Assembly: GCA_004366205.1 (NCBI GenBank)
Contig: SIRW01000022.1
Location: forward strand, 1-64,000
Length of the DNA stretch: 64,000 nucleotides
Direction of reading: 5' to 3'
DNA from: Actinomycetota bacterium
Lineage (GTDB): Bacteria; Actinomycetota; Acidimicrobiia; Acidimicrobiales; CADCSY01
In this document: positions 6,855 through 15,772 of the stretch, one piece after another
Position numbering within the stretch: the stretch's first letter is position 1
Layout of the letters: each line of letters begins with the position of its first letter
Made by a program: the position numbers and the translations under genes
The notes under the pieces: generated by a model
What the model was told of the DNA's origin: nothing
Seen by the model: only the letters and a program-made list of their open reading frames with translations
The model's database searches: none

Positions 6855-9166
6855 ACGGGCTCGGCCACGCGCCCGTAGGTCGTGGTGCGCTGGACGAGGG
6901 GCCGGTCCAGGCCGGCGATCCACTCGGCGAAGGTGGCCTCGGTCATGCGCTGGCCGTGGGCGGCACCGGCGGCCCGGGAGATGTTCTCGTCCATGAGCGT
7001 GCCGCCGAGGTCGTTCACGCCCGCCTGCAGGGCCTGGCGCACGCCGAGGCGGCCCATCTTCACCCACGACACCTGGATGTTGGGCACGAGCTCGGCGTAG
7101 GCGATGCGGGCGACGGCGTGCATCAGCAGCGCCTCGCGGAACGTGGGCCCGGGCCGGGCACGGCGCTGCAGGTAGATCGGCGCGGCCATGTGCACGAACG
7201 GCAGCGGCACGAACTCGGTGAACCCGCCGGTCTCGCGCTGCAGCGCCCGGGTGCGCACGATGTGTCGGGCCCAGTGGCGGGGGCGCTCGACCGACCCGAA
7301 CATGATCGTGATGTTCGAGCGCAGGCCGACCGAGTGCGCCGTGCGGTGGGCGTCGAGCCACTCGTCGGTCGTGATCTTGTCGGGACAGAGCACGGCGCGC
7401 ACCTCGTCGTCGAGGATCTCCGCGGCGGTGCCCGGCAGGGTCTTCAGGCCGACGGCCATCAGCCGGCGCAGGTAGTCCGCCAGCGGCTCACCCAGGCGCC
7501 TGGCGCCCTCGGTGACCTCGAGCGCGGTGAACCCGTGGACGTGGATGCCGGGCACGGCGTCGGTGACCGCCCGGCACACGTCGACGTAGTAGTCGCCGTC
7601 GAAGTCCGGGTGGATGCCGCCTTGCAGGCAGACCTCGGTGGCGCCCTCCTCGGCGGCCTCCACCACGCGGCGCTGGATCTCGTCGAGGCCGAGCAGGTAG
7701 GGGTCACCACGCAGGTTGAGCGACAGGGGGCCCTTCGAGAAGGCGCAGAACCGGCACTTGAACGTGCAGATGTTCGTGTAGTTGATGTTGCGGTTGGCGA
7801 CCCAGGTGACCGTGTCGCCGGCGATGCGCCGGCGCATGTCGTCGGCGACCTCGGCCACGGCCGCGACCTCGGGCCCGCGGGCGCCGAAGAGGGTGACGAG
7901 CTCGTCCTCGCCCGGCTCCTGGCCGGCGGCGACGCCAGCGAGCACCTCGGCGACCGCCGAGCCCGCACGCGGCGCCGGCCCGGCGGGCGGGGGGCCGGGC
8001 GCCGCCGGCGGCGGGGCCGGGCGGGGGTGGGGGAGGATCGTGGGCGGGGCGATCCCGTGGCCGGCGGCCCAGGGGTGGTCGCGGGCGAGGCCCTCGGCGT
8101 CGGAGCGGTCGAGGACGGGGAAGCGCAGGCGCTCGTCGAGCCAGCGCTCGGGCGCGGCGGCGAGCTCCGGGTAGATCGTGAGGCGGGGGGCGAGGGTACG
8201 GCCCCGGGCCTCGGTGGCGGCGCGGAGGCGCTGGATCTCGGGCCACGGCCGCTCGGGGTTCACGTGGTCGGGCGTGAGCGGCGACACGCCGCCCCAGTCG
8301 TCGATGCCGGCGTCGAGGAGGCGGCCGAAGTCGTCGGAGAGGTTCGGCGGGGCCTGGAGGTGCACCTCGGCCGGCAGGACGAGCCGGGCCACCGCGATCG
8401 ACCACAGGTACTCCTCGGGAGGGCACGCCGGCCACAGGTGCATCCCGGTGCCGGGCTTGGGCAGGAAGTTCTGGACGATCACCTCCTGCACGTGGCCGTG
8501 GCGCTCGTGGGCGGCGGCGATGGCGGCGAGGGCGTCGATGCGGTCGCCCCGGCTCTCGCCGATCCCCACGAGGATGCCGGTGGTGAACGGGATGGCGAGC
8601 CGCCCGGCCGCCTCGAGCGTGGCGAGGCGGCGCTCGGGGGTCTTGTCGGGCGCCCCCCGGTGGGCGCCGAGCCCGGGGTTGAGCGACTCGAGCATCATCC
8701 CCTGGCTGGCGCTGACCGGCCGCAGACGGGCGAGCTCGTCGTCGTGGAGGGCGCCGGCGTTGGCGTGCGGCAGCAGGCCGGTCTCGGCCAGGACGAGCTC
8801 GCACATGGCCGCCAGGTAGTCCACGGTGCTGGCGTGGCCGTGGGCGGCGAGCCATCGGGCGGCGGCGGGGTAGCGCAGCTCGGGCCGTTCCCCGAGCGTG
8901 AACAGGGCCTCGTGGCAGCCGGCCGCGGCGCCGGCCCGGGCGATCGCCAGCACCTCGTCGGGGGTGAGGAAGGGCGCGTCGAGCCGGGCGGGGGGCTGGG
9001 CGAACGTGCAGTAGCCGCACCTGTCCCGGCAAAGCTGGGTGAGGGGGATGAAGACCTTCGGCGAGTAGGTGACCCGGGTGCCGTGGGCGGCGTCGCGCAC
9101 GGCGGCGGCCGCCGCCAGCAGCTCGTCGAGGGGCGTGGCGAGCAGGTCGGCAGCGGAGCGTCGCAT
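6851..9166 (-). CDS. fbiC: FO synthase FbiC (CofG-CofH fusion)
   Basis: The 771-residue protein contains two radical-SAM domains. The N-terminal CofG-like domain has the cluster motif Cys46/50/53 (CRDRCGYC). The C-terminal CofH-like domain has Cys467/471/474 (CTFKCRFC). This fused arrangement is the actinobacterial FbiC. It makes 7,8-didemethyl-8-hydroxy-5-deazariboflavin (FO), the chromophore of coenzyme F420, from a pyrimidine intermediate of flavin synthesis and tyrosine. A Pro/Ala-rich linker (about residues 375-400) joins the halves. An ATG start eight bases after a TAACCT hexamer indicates a leaderless transcript. The organism can therefore make F420 and probably uses F420-dependent oxidoreductases encoded elsewhere. 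Confidence 0.93.
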   Translation of the reverse strand: MRRSAADLLATPLDELLAAAAAVRDAAHGTRVTYSPKVFIPLTQLCRDRCGYCTFAQPPARLDAPFLTPDEVLAIARAGAAAGCHEALFTLGERPELRYPAAARWLAAHGHASTVDYLAAMCELVLAETGLLPHANAGALHDDELARLRPVSASQGMMLESLNPGLGAHRGAPDKTPERRLATLEAAGRLAIPFTTGILVGIGESRGDRIDALAAIAAAHERHGHVQEVIVQNFLPKPGTGMHLWPACPPEEYLWSIAVARLVLPAEVHLQAPPNLSDDFGRLLDAGIDDWGGVSPLTPDHVNPERPWPEIQRLRAATEARGRTLAPRLTIYPELAAAPERWLDERLRFPVLDRSDAEGLARDHPWAAGHGIAPPTILPHPRPAPPPAAPGPPPAGPAPRAGSAVAEVLAGVAAGQEPGEDELVTLFGARGPEVAAVAEVADDMRRRIAGDTVTWVANRNINYTNICTFKCRFCAFSKGPLSLNLRGDPYLLGLDEIQRRVVEAAEEGATEVCLQGGIHPDFDGDYYVDVCRAVTDAVPGIHVHGFTALEVTEGARRLGEPLADYLRRLMAVGLKTLPGTAAEILDDEVRAVLCPDKITTDEWLDAHRTAHSVGLRSNITIMFGSVERPRHWARHIVRTRALQRETGGFTEFVPLPFVHMAAPIYLQRRARPGPTFREALLMHAVARIAYAELVPNIQVSWVKMGRLGVRQALQAGVNDLGGTLMDENISRAAGAAHGQRMTEATFAEWIAGLDRPLVQRTTTYGRVAEPV

Positions 9167-9174
9167 CGCGGGAG

Positions 9175-9180
9175 AGGTTA
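9175..9180 (-). promoter_or_regulatory. Probable -10 element (TAACCT) for fbiC, leaderless
   Basis: TAACCT on the minus strand ends eight bases before the fbiC ATG. It should drive fbiC and the overlapping phosphatase gene. Confidence 0.5.
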
Positions 9181-9212
9181 GGGCGTGGCGGCGCCGGGGT
9201 CGCGCGGGTCCG

Positions 9213-10538
9213 TCACGGGCGCGCGGGCACGGCGCCGCGAGGCGGCTGCCCGGCGGCGGCCCGGTCGACGGGCCCGGCGGCGGTGAGGACGGCCACGGCG
9301 GCGACCGAGGCGCCGGCGGCGGTGAGCAGGGCGAGGCGGTAGCCGCCGGTGGCGTCGTGGATGACCCCGAGCAGGGCCGGACCGATGGCCACCCCGACCG
9401 TCATCACCAGGTTGCTGGTCGAGAAGATGCGGCTGTAGTCGAGCACCCCGAAGGCCTCGGCGAGCAGGAGCGGGTGCAGCATCAGCAGGTTCCCGACGGT
9501 GAGGCCGAACAGGACCGAGCCGAGCAGCAGGCCGGAGCGGGCGTCGCTGACGGCGAGCACGACGAGAGCGCCGCCCTGGCCGGCGGCGAGCACGAGCGTG
9601 ACCGCCCGCATCGACACCACCGTCACGATCCACCCGCCCACGAGGCGGGCCACGACGCTCGTCGCCGCCAGCAGAGCCACGGCGCCGGCGGCGGTGCCCT
9701 CGTCGACCCGCTCGCTCACCAGGTTGAAGTGGTGGGCCATGCCGCCCACCTGGGCGACCATCACCAGCACGTACGCGGCGGTCAGGCACAGGAAGAACCG
9801 GGAGGCCAGCGCGTCGCGGAACGCCACGCTGGGCCCGGCCGGCTCGGCGACCCCGGCGGCGCCGGCGGCGGTCGCCCGGTCGCGCTGAGCGTGCGGGGCG
9901 GGGGCCCGTTCGGGAGCCGGACCGGGCAGGGGATCGCCGTCGGGGGCGAGGCCGAGCACGGCGGGGTCGGGCCGGATCACGGCCGCGGTCACCGGGATCA
10001 CCCCCACGACGAAGGCCAGGCCGAGCCACGGCGCCACGGCCGGCAGCCCGTGGTTGGTGATCAGCGACGCCGAGAGCGGGGTGACCACGATGCCCCCGAC
10101 GGACAGGCCGGTCGAGGCGACCGACAGCGCGACCGACCGCCGGCGAGAGAACCAGCGGGTGACGACGGTGGTGCCGGGCACGAGGGCGCTGGCCGAGAAG
10201 CCTGCCCCGAACAGCGTGTAGACGGCGAACAGCTGCCACAGCTCGGTCACCCGCCCCAACAGGGCGAGGGACGCGCCGGCCGCCACGGCGCCCCCCGCGA
10301 TCGTCCACCGCACGTCGTGGCGGTTGATGAGCGACGCCACCGGCAGGCCGACCACGCCGCTCACGAGCATGAACACCGCGGTGGCGGCGGACACGGCGCC
10401 GACCGAGAACCCCTGCTCGGTGCTGAGCGCCCGCAGGTAGACGGTGAGGTTGTAGAAGCCCAGGCCGGCAGCCATCGTCAGCATGACGAAGACGGCGGCG
10501 ACGACCCGCCACCCGTAGAAGACCCGCGCCCGTGCCAC
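9213..10538 (-). CDS. MFS transporter
   Basis: The 441-residue protein has about twelve hydrophobic segments and the architecture of a major facilitator. An N-terminal six-helix bundle starts at FYGWRVVAAVFVMLTMAAGLG. A charged central loop of about 60 residues (roughly 190-250, rich in Pro/Ala) follows, then a second six-helix bundle. The opening YGWRVV motif and repeats such as SRRRSVALSVASTGLSVGG are typical of the oxalate/formate antiporter-like and monocarboxylate transporter branch. The substrate cannot be read from the sequence. The GTG start is fixed by a -10 hexamer eight bases upstream. The promoter overlaps that of the divergent acyltransferase-like gene. Confidence 0.8.
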   Translation of the reverse strand: MARARVFYGWRVVAAVFVMLTMAAGLGFYNLTVYLRALSTEQGFSVGAVSAATAVFMLVSGVVGLPVASLINRHDVRWTIAGGAVAAGASLALLGRVTELWQLFAVYTLFGAGFSASALVPGTTVVTRWFSRRRSVALSVASTGLSVGGIVVTPLSASLITNHGLPAVAPWLGLAFVVGVIPVTAAVIRPDPAVLGLAPDGDPLPGPAPERAPAPHAQRDRATAAGAAGVAEPAGPSVAFRDALASRFFLCLTAAYVLVMVAQVGGMAHHFNLVSERVDEGTAAGAVALLAATSVVARLVGGWIVTVVSMRAVTLVLAAGQGGALVVLAVSDARSGLLLGSVLFGLTVGNLLMLHPLLLAEAFGVLDYSRIFSTSNLVMTVGVAIGPALLGVIHDATGGYRLALLTAAGASVAAVAVLTAAGPVDRAAAGQPPRGAVPARP

Positions 10539-10546
10539 GACGACCG

Positions 10547-10556
10547 ACGGTACCGT
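10547..10556. promoter_or_regulatory. Palindromic shared promoter core ACGGTACCGT with overlapping divergent -10 elements
   Basis: The ten-base palindrome gives TACCGT on both strands (plus 10551-10556, minus 10552-10547). The plus hexamer ends seven bases before the GTG at 10564. The minus hexamer ends eight bases before the GTG at 10538. The two start codons are only 25 bases apart, so both transcripts should be leaderless and two polymerases could not bind together. Confidence 0.5.
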
Positions 10557-10563
10557 CGCCGCC

Positions 10564-11490
10564 GTGCTGCGCGTGCACGAGGTCGCCGACAAGGGGTCCT
10601 TCCGGCGCTTCGTCGACCTGCCGGTCGCGCTGCACCGGCACGAGCCGCGCTGGGGCCCGACCCTGCCCACGCTCGAGCGCCGGCGGCTCGACCCCGCCCG
10701 GCACCCGTTCTTCACCGACGGCGACGCCGCCTACCTGCTCGCATGGGACGGCGGCCGGACCCTCGCCCGGTGCACGGCGCACGTGGACGGCGCGGGGGAG
10801 GGCTGGTTCGGGTTCCTGGAGGCGCCGGCGGGCGGCGCCGGGCCCGAGGCCGTGGCCCGGCTGCTCGACCGGGCGCGGGCGTGGCTGGCCGGGCGGGGCT
10901 GCACGCGGATGCGGGGGCCGGCCTCGTTCACCGTCGAGGAGGAGGCCGGCGTGCGCGTCGCCGGCCACGACGTGCCGGCGATCACCGGCTGGCCGTGGCA
11001 CCCCCCCGGCCTCGACGGCGTCCTCCGAGCCTGGGGGCTCGAACCCTGCGGGGAGCGCCCGGCCTGGCGGCTGACCCCCGCCGAGGGGGTTCCGGCACGT
11101 GACGGAACGGCGGCAGCGGCCCGCCCGTCCGAGGCTGCGAGGCGTGGCGACGGCGAGCGCGGCCCGGGAGCCGAGGTGCCCCTGGTGGGGCCCTACGCCG
11201 ACCCCCGCCTCCTGCTCCGCGCGCCGGCGGGACGGGTGGTGGCGGTGCCGGACCTCGCGGGCGGGATGCGGGGCCGGCGGTTCGGGGCGGCCTGGTCGCT
11301 GGCCCGCCGGGCCCGCACCCGGTCGTGGGAGGGCGCCGCCGTCCTCTCGCTCGAGGGGGACCCGGCCGCGCTCGTGCCCTCCCTCCTGCAGGCGGCGGGC
11401 GCCGCGGGCTACGGCTGGCTGCTCGCCCCCTGGGCGCCCGACGGCCGCCCGCCCACCGTCGTGCACCGCCTCTACGCCGCCGAATTGTGA
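10564..11490 (+). CDS. GNAT-fold acyltransferase-like protein, divergent
   Basis: The 308-residue product opens with a pattern found in a large uncharacterised GNAT-like family: FRRFVDLPVALHRHEPRWGPTL, then LDPARHPFF, a GWFGFLEAP strand, a helix leading to GCTRMRGPASFTVEEEAGV, and VPAITGWPWHPP. In that family these blocks read roughly as P.PLY..D..WVPPL, hPFF, GFFGFFE, and GP...N.E.G. An insertion rich in Ala/Arg follows at about residues 175-200, after which the second half has no clear motif. The acetyl-CoA P-loop is not obvious, so activity is uncertain. It is divergent from the MFS transporter and shares its promoter core. The stop codon lies inside a hairpin. Confidence 0.5.
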   Translation: MLRVHEVADKGSFRRFVDLPVALHRHEPRWGPTLPTLERRRLDPARHPFFTDGDAAYLLAWDGGRTLARCTAHVDGAGEGWFGFLEAPAGGAGPEAVARLLDRARAWLAGRGCTRMRGPASFTVEEEAGVRVAGHDVPAITGWPWHPPGLDGVLRAWGLEPCGERPAWRLTPAEGVPARDGTAAAARPSEAARRGDGERGPGAEVPLVGPYADPRLLLRAPAGRVVAVPDLAGGMRGRRFGAAWSLARRARTRSWEGAAVLSLEGDPAALVPSLLQAAGAAGYGWLLAPWAPDGRPPTVVHRLYAAEL

Positions 11491-11532
11491 GGGTTGTCTG
11501 ACCCAGGAGGGCAGCGTTCCCTCACAGTTCGG
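11480..11532. terminator. Long hairpin between convergent genes (candidate bidirectional terminator)
   Basis: A 14-base arm (11480-11493) pairs with 11519-11532 with one G-U wobble across a 25-base loop. The core reads TGTGAGGG and CCCTCACA. It spans the stop codon of the upstream gene and sits between two convergent genes. No U-tract follows on either side, which is common in GC-rich actinobacteria. It resembles the element at 51527-51573. Confidence 0.55.
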
Positions 11533-11555
11533 ACGAGGCGGGGGCGAGCCAGCCT

Positions 11556-12647
11556 TCAGGTGAGGTCGGCGGCCTTCTGCTCGAGGGTGTCGAGCAGCTC
11601 GTCGAAGCTCTTGGCGAACGCGGCGACGCCCTCGTCCTCGAGCTGGCGGGCGACGTCGTCGAGGTCGACACCCACCTCGGCGACCCGGTCGAGGTGGGCC
11701 CGGGCCTCGTCGAGGCCCGCGTCGACCGTGCGGGCGAGGGTGCCGTGGTCGTCGAAGGCCTCGAGCGTGCCCTCGGGCATGGTGTTCACCGTGTCGGGAC
11801 CGATCAGCGTGTCCACGTACAGCAGGTCGGGGTAGTCGGGGTTCTTGGTCGACGTGGACGCCCACAGCGGCCGCTGCACGGCGGCGCCCCGGGCGACCAG
11901 CGCGTCCCACCGCTCGCCGGCGAAGCGCTCCCGGAACAGGGCGTAGGCGAGCTTGGCCTGGGCGACGGCCGCCTTGCCCCGCAAGGCGAGGGCCTCGCTG
12001 GTGCCGATGGCCTCGAGCCGGCGGTCGACCTCGGTGTCGACCCGGGACAGGAAGAACGACGCCACGCTGTGGATGCCGTGCAGGTCGCCCTCGGCGGCCT
12101 CGAGGCCGTCGAGGTAGGCGTCGATCACCTCGCCGTAGCGCTCGACCGAGAACAGCAGCGTGATGTTGATGCTGTGGCCAGCGGCGATGCTGTCGCGGAT
12201 GGCCGGGACGCCCTCGGCCGTGCCCGGGATCTTCACGAGCAGGTTGGGCCGGGCGATGCGCTCGTGGAAGGCGGCGGCTGCTTCCCGCGACCCGTCGGTG
12301 TCCCGGGCGAGGTCGGGGGCGAGCTCGAGCGACACGTAGCCGTCCTCGCCGTCGCTGGCGTCGTGCAGGGGCCGCAGCAGGTCGAGGGCGGCGGTGACGT
12401 CGTCGACCACCAGCTCCCAGTAGGCCTCGAGGGGCTCCTTGCCGCTGCGGACGAGGTCGGCGAACTGCTCGTCGTAGCTGCCGGTGCCGCCGATCGCCTT
12501 CTGGAAGATCGTGGGGTTCGACGTCACGCCCCGCACGCCGCGCTCGACCCAGCGGGCCAGCTCGCCGTCCTCCAGCCAGTCGCGGCGCAGGTTGTCGAGC
12601 CACGGGCTCTGGCCGTGCTCGGCGAACAGGCGCTGCAGTCGTCCCAT
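11556..12647 (-). CDS. tal: Transaldolase
   Basis: The 363-residue protein is a transaldolase of the longer actinobacterial type. It shows GVTSNPTIFQKAI near the N-terminus, then LLVKIPGTAEG with the Schiff-base lysine, SINITLLFSVERY, and LWASTSTKNPDYPD. It transfers a dihydroxyacetone unit between sugar phosphates in the non-oxidative pentose phosphate pathway, with a lysine enamine intermediate. It lies 29 bases downstream of transketolase on the same strand, the usual pairing. The ATG is preceded by GAGGAGGA at good spacing, which fixes the start over a much longer open frame. Confidence 0.93.
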   Translation of the reverse strand: MGRLQRLFAEHGQSPWLDNLRRDWLEDGELARWVERGVRGVTSNPTIFQKAIGGTGSYDEQFADLVRSGKEPLEAYWELVVDDVTAALDLLRPLHDASDGEDGYVSLELAPDLARDTDGSREAAAAFHERIARPNLLVKIPGTAEGVPAIRDSIAAGHSINITLLFSVERYGEVIDAYLDGLEAAEGDLHGIHSVASFFLSRVDTEVDRRLEAIGTSEALALRGKAAVAQAKLAYALFRERFAGERWDALVARGAAVQRPLWASTSTKNPDYPDLLYVDTLIGPDTVNTMPEGTLEAFDDHGTLARTVDAGLDEARAHLDRVAEVGVDLDDVARQLEDEGVAAFAKSFDELLDTLEQKAADLT

Positions 12648-12676
12648 CGTGGTCCTCCTCGGGCTCGTCGAAATCC

Positions 12677-14521
12677 TCAGCTCGCGCCGGCCAGGCGCTG
12701 GACCGCGGCGCGGATGGCGGCGGCGTCGATGCCCGCCTCGGCCAGCAGCTCGGCGGGCTTGCCCGAGCCCGGCATCGAGCGCACCGCCAGCACCTCGGCC
12801 TGCACGGCGACACCCGCGGTCGCGAGCGCCGCCAGCACGGCCTCGCCCAGGCCGCCCTCGGGCCAGTGGTCCTCGACGGTGACCAGGCGACCGCCGGTGG
12901 CCCGCACGGCCTCGGCGATGCCGGCCGCGTCCAGCGGCTTCACCGAGTAGGCGTCGACGACCCGCACGGCCAGCCCCTCGGCCGCCAGCTCGCCGGCGGC
13001 CCGCAGCGCCTCGTGCACGGTGATGCCCGCGGTCACCACGGTGACGGCGTCGCGGTCGGAGGACCGCAGGACCCGGCTGCCCCCGGGCTCGAACGTCTCG
13101 CCGGCGTCGTAGATGACCGGCGTGGCGGACCGGGTGGTGCGCAGGTAGCCGATGCCCTCGAGGTCGGCCATGGCGGCGACGAGGCGGGCGGTCTGGTTGG
13201 CGTCGCAGGGGTACAGCACGGTGCTGCCGTGCACGGCGCGGAACGCCGCGAGGTCCTCGAGCCCCATCTGGGAGGGGCCGTCCTCGCCGATCGACACGCC
13301 GGCGTGGCTGCCGCACAGGTTGAGGCGGGCCCGGCTGACGGCGGCCATCCGCACGAAGTCGTACGCCCGGGAGAGGAAGGCGGCGAAGCTCGAGGCGAAC
13401 GGGACCCAGCCCCGCACCTGCATGCCGACGGCGGCGGCGACCATCTGCTGCTCGGCGATGTACATCTCGAAGAACCGCTCGGGCAGGGCGTCCCGGAAGA
13501 TCTCGGCGTGCGTGGAGTTGCCGACCTCGCCGTCGAGCGCCACCACGTCGCCCCGGGCCCGGCCCAGCGCCGTGAGCGCCTCGCCGTAGGCCTTGCGGGT
13601 GGCGACCTCCTCCCCGAGCGCGTAGCGGGGCAGATCGAGCGACCCGGCGGTGTCGAACCCGTGCGGCTTGTCAGCCGACCGGGGCGGGGTGGTGGTGATC
13701 CGAACGCCCCGGTCGCCGCCCAGCTCGGCCACGGCGCCGTCCGTGTCGGGCACGGGCTTGCCGTGGGCGTCGTCGGCGTCCTCGACCGCCGTCACGCCCC
13801 GGCCCTTGGCCGTGCGGGCGATCAGGGCGGTGGGGCGCTCGGGGTCGGTGGTGAGCTCGACGAGGGCGGTGTCGATGGCGCCCACGTCGTGGCCGTCGAC
13901 CGTGCGGCACGTCCAGCCGAACGCCTCGAACCGGCGCACGTAGGCGTCGAGGTCCCAGCCGTGCATGGTCTCGCCCCGCTGACCGAGGCGGTTCACGTCG
14001 ACGATGGCGGTGAGGTTGTCGAGCCCGGCGTGGCTGGCGTGCTCGATGGCCTCCCACATGGAGCCTTCCGCCATCTCGCTGTCGCCGCAGAGCGCCCACA
14101 CCCGGAACGGCAGGCGGTCGAGGCGCTTGCCGGCCAGGGCGAGGCCCACCGCGATCGGCAGGCCCTGGCCGAGCGACCCGGTGGCGACGTCGACCCACGG
14201 CAGCACCGGGGTGGGGTGGCCCTCGAAGCGGCTGCCCAGGCGCCGGAAGCTCAGCAGGTCCTCGTCGGAGATGGCGCCCACGGCCTTGTAGAGCGCGTAC
14301 AGCAGCGGCGAGGCGTGCCCCTTGGAGAAGATCAGGTGGTCGTTGTTGGGGTTGTCGGGGTCGTCGAAGTCGTAGCGGAGGTGGTTGGCCGCCAGCACGG
14401 CGACGAGATCGGCGGCCGACAGCGACGAGGTCGGATGGCCCGACGACGCCGCGCCCGCCGCCCGCACCGAGTCGACGCGCAGCTGTTGGGCCAGCGCCCG
14501 CAGGTCATCGTTGTCGGCCAT
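12677..14521 (-). CDS. tkt: Transketolase
   Basis: The 614-residue product carries thiamine-diphosphate enzyme motifs: SSGHPTSSLSAADLVAVL, FSKGHASPLLYAL, GSLGQGLPIAVGLAL, and the ThDP-binding CGDSEMAEGSMWEAIEHA...DVN. The pyrimidine-binding domain follows at about residues 305-480 and the C-terminal domain after that. It moves two-carbon units between ketoses and aldoses in the pentose phosphate pathway. The order of domains is that of a single-chain enzyme, a little shorter than E. coli TktA. The ATG with a nearby GGAGAGGGG is chosen. Transaldolase follows in the same operon. Confidence 0.92.
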   Translation of the reverse strand: MADNDDLRALAQQLRVDSVRAAGAASSGHPTSSLSAADLVAVLAANHLRYDFDDPDNPNNDHLIFSKGHASPLLYALYKAVGAISDEDLLSFRRLGSRFEGHPTPVLPWVDVATGSLGQGLPIAVGLALAGKRLDRLPFRVWALCGDSEMAEGSMWEAIEHASHAGLDNLTAIVDVNRLGQRGETMHGWDLDAYVRRFEAFGWTCRTVDGHDVGAIDTALVELTTDPERPTALIARTAKGRGVTAVEDADDAHGKPVPDTDGAVAELGGDRGVRITTTPPRSADKPHGFDTAGSLDLPRYALGEEVATRKAYGEALTALGRARGDVVALDGEVGNSTHAEIFRDALPERFFEMYIAEQQMVAAAVGMQVRGWVPFASSFAAFLSRAYDFVRMAAVSRARLNLCGSHAGVSIGEDGPSQMGLEDLAAFRAVHGSTVLYPCDANQTARLVAAMADLEGIGYLRTTRSATPVIYDAGETFEPGGSRVLRSSDRDAVTVVTAGITVHEALRAAGELAAEGLAVRVVDAYSVKPLDAAGIAEAVRATGGRLVTVEDHWPEGGLGEAVLAALATAGVAVQAEVLAVRSMPGSGKPAELLAEAGIDAAAIRAAVQRLAGAS

Positions 14522-14558
14522 CACGCCCCTCTCCGGTGTCGGGTGCCCGCCCGGGCTC

Positions 14559-14564
14559 ACCCTA
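14559..14564 (-). promoter_or_regulatory. Possible -10 element (TAGGGT) for tkt-tal
   Basis: TAGGGT on the minus strand lies 37 bases before the tkt ATG, leaving a leader of about 30 bases that contains the ribosome binding site. It lies between the FIST gene and tkt and suggests tkt-tal has its own promoter. Confidence 0.35.
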
Positions 14565-14605
14565 CCCACCCGTCGCGGGTTCCCGGGTCACCGCCCGCGG
14601 GCGCG

Positions 14606-15757
14606 TCAACGGTCGCGGAACAGCGCGACCGACGCGGTGAAGCCGTGCAGGAAGCTGCGGCCGCCGACGGGGCCGATCTCGCCCGCGCAGAACATGCCGG
14701 CCGCCGCGGGGTGGTCGAGCAGCTCGGCGACCGTGCCGGCGTCGTGGTCGGGCAGGCCGAACAGGTTCGTGCCGCGCCCGTTGCAGGTGAACACGAGCGC
14801 GCCGTCGGCGCGCCGGCCGGCCAGCAGGGTGCGCAGCTCCTCGTCGGCGGCTGCCGCGTCCCGGGCCTGGAACTGCACGACCGCTCCGAGGGGCACCTCG
14901 TCGCCGACGGCGATGGCGCCGGCGTCGCGGTCGGCGCCGAGCACGTTGCGGATGAGGAAGTCGCCCCGCCCGAAGCGCTCCTGCTGCTCGTCGACGACGA
15001 TGCCCAGGTGCAGGCCCCGCTGCAACAGGGCGCGCTCGGCGGGGGCGAGCGTCGCCGCCAGCGCCTCGAGGTGCTGCAACGCCGGCGCTCCGGCGAGCTC
15101 GTGGACGATGCGCCCCTCGGCGCGCGTGACCGCGACGGGGTCGCCGACGGGCCGGCAGCCCTGCGACACGACGGTCTCGACGCTGACCTCGGGACCGAGG
15201 AGCACCCCGACGGCGCCGTCGGGGTGGACGGCGCCGTCGAGGAGGAGCCGGTTGGCGCCCGGCCGGGTCGCGGCCGCGACCATGCCCCCGACCACGGGCA
15301 CCGGCACGGGGAGCTGCTCGTGCAGGCCGGTGAGGAACTCATCGGTCGGGAACGTGAAGGGGTCGGCGAGCAGCAGCAGCGTGGCGCCGGCGGCGGCGAC
15401 GGCGGGCAGGCCGGTGACAGCGACGCCCGCGGCGGTCGCTTCGACGGTGAGGCGCACGGGCGACACCGCCCGGGGGCCACCCGGCAGCCGAGCCGCCCAC
15501 AACACCACCGCGGGCTGCTCCTCGACCTCGCGGTCGCCCCCGATGAGGCTGGCGGTGAGCGCGCCGATCATCGTGTGGGGGCGGACGAGCCCGCGGACGG
15601 TGGCGACGATGTCGTCGAGGGCGCCCGCGTGGGGCACGGTCACGAAGAGGCACGCCAGGTCGGGCTCGGGCCCGATGGCCTCGAGCACCGCTCCCACGAC
15701 CTCGCCGGCGGCGTGGGTCGGCAGCGGGTGCTCGGAGAGGGCGCTGGCGAAGGGCAC
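14606..15757 (-). CDS. FIST-domain signal protein (FIST_N plus FIST_C)
   Basis: The 383-residue product fits the FIST family, whose members are thought to sense small ligands, possibly amino acids, and feed signalling systems. The N-terminal domain contains LFVTVPHAGALDDIVATVRG and MIGALTASLIGGDREVEEQPAVVLW. The C-terminal domain ends in TCNGRGTNLFGLPDHD and GMFCAGEIGPVGGRSFLHGFTASVALF, where FCAGEIGP and GFTAS are characteristic. No transmembrane segment or catalytic signalling domain is fused to it. It starts 15 bases after the DUF6941-like gene and precedes transketolase, so it may be co-expressed with them. The ligand is unknown. Confidence 0.8.
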   Translation of the reverse strand: MPFASALSEHPLPTHAAGEVVGAVLEAIGPEPDLACLFVTVPHAGALDDIVATVRGLVRPHTMIGALTASLIGGDREVEEQPAVVLWAARLPGGPRAVSPVRLTVEATAAGVAVTGLPAVAAAGATLLLLADPFTFPTDEFLTGLHEQLPVPVPVVGGMVAAATRPGANRLLLDGAVHPDGAVGVLLGPEVSVETVVSQGCRPVGDPVAVTRAEGRIVHELAGAPALQHLEALAATLAPAERALLQRGLHLGIVVDEQQERFGRGDFLIRNVLGADRDAGAIAVGDEVPLGAVVQFQARDAAAADEELRTLLAGRRADGALVFTCNGRGTNLFGLPDHDAGTVAELLDHPAAAGMFCAGEIGPVGGRSFLHGFTASVALFRDR

Positions 15758-15772
15758 CGGGTCCGCGCCTTC

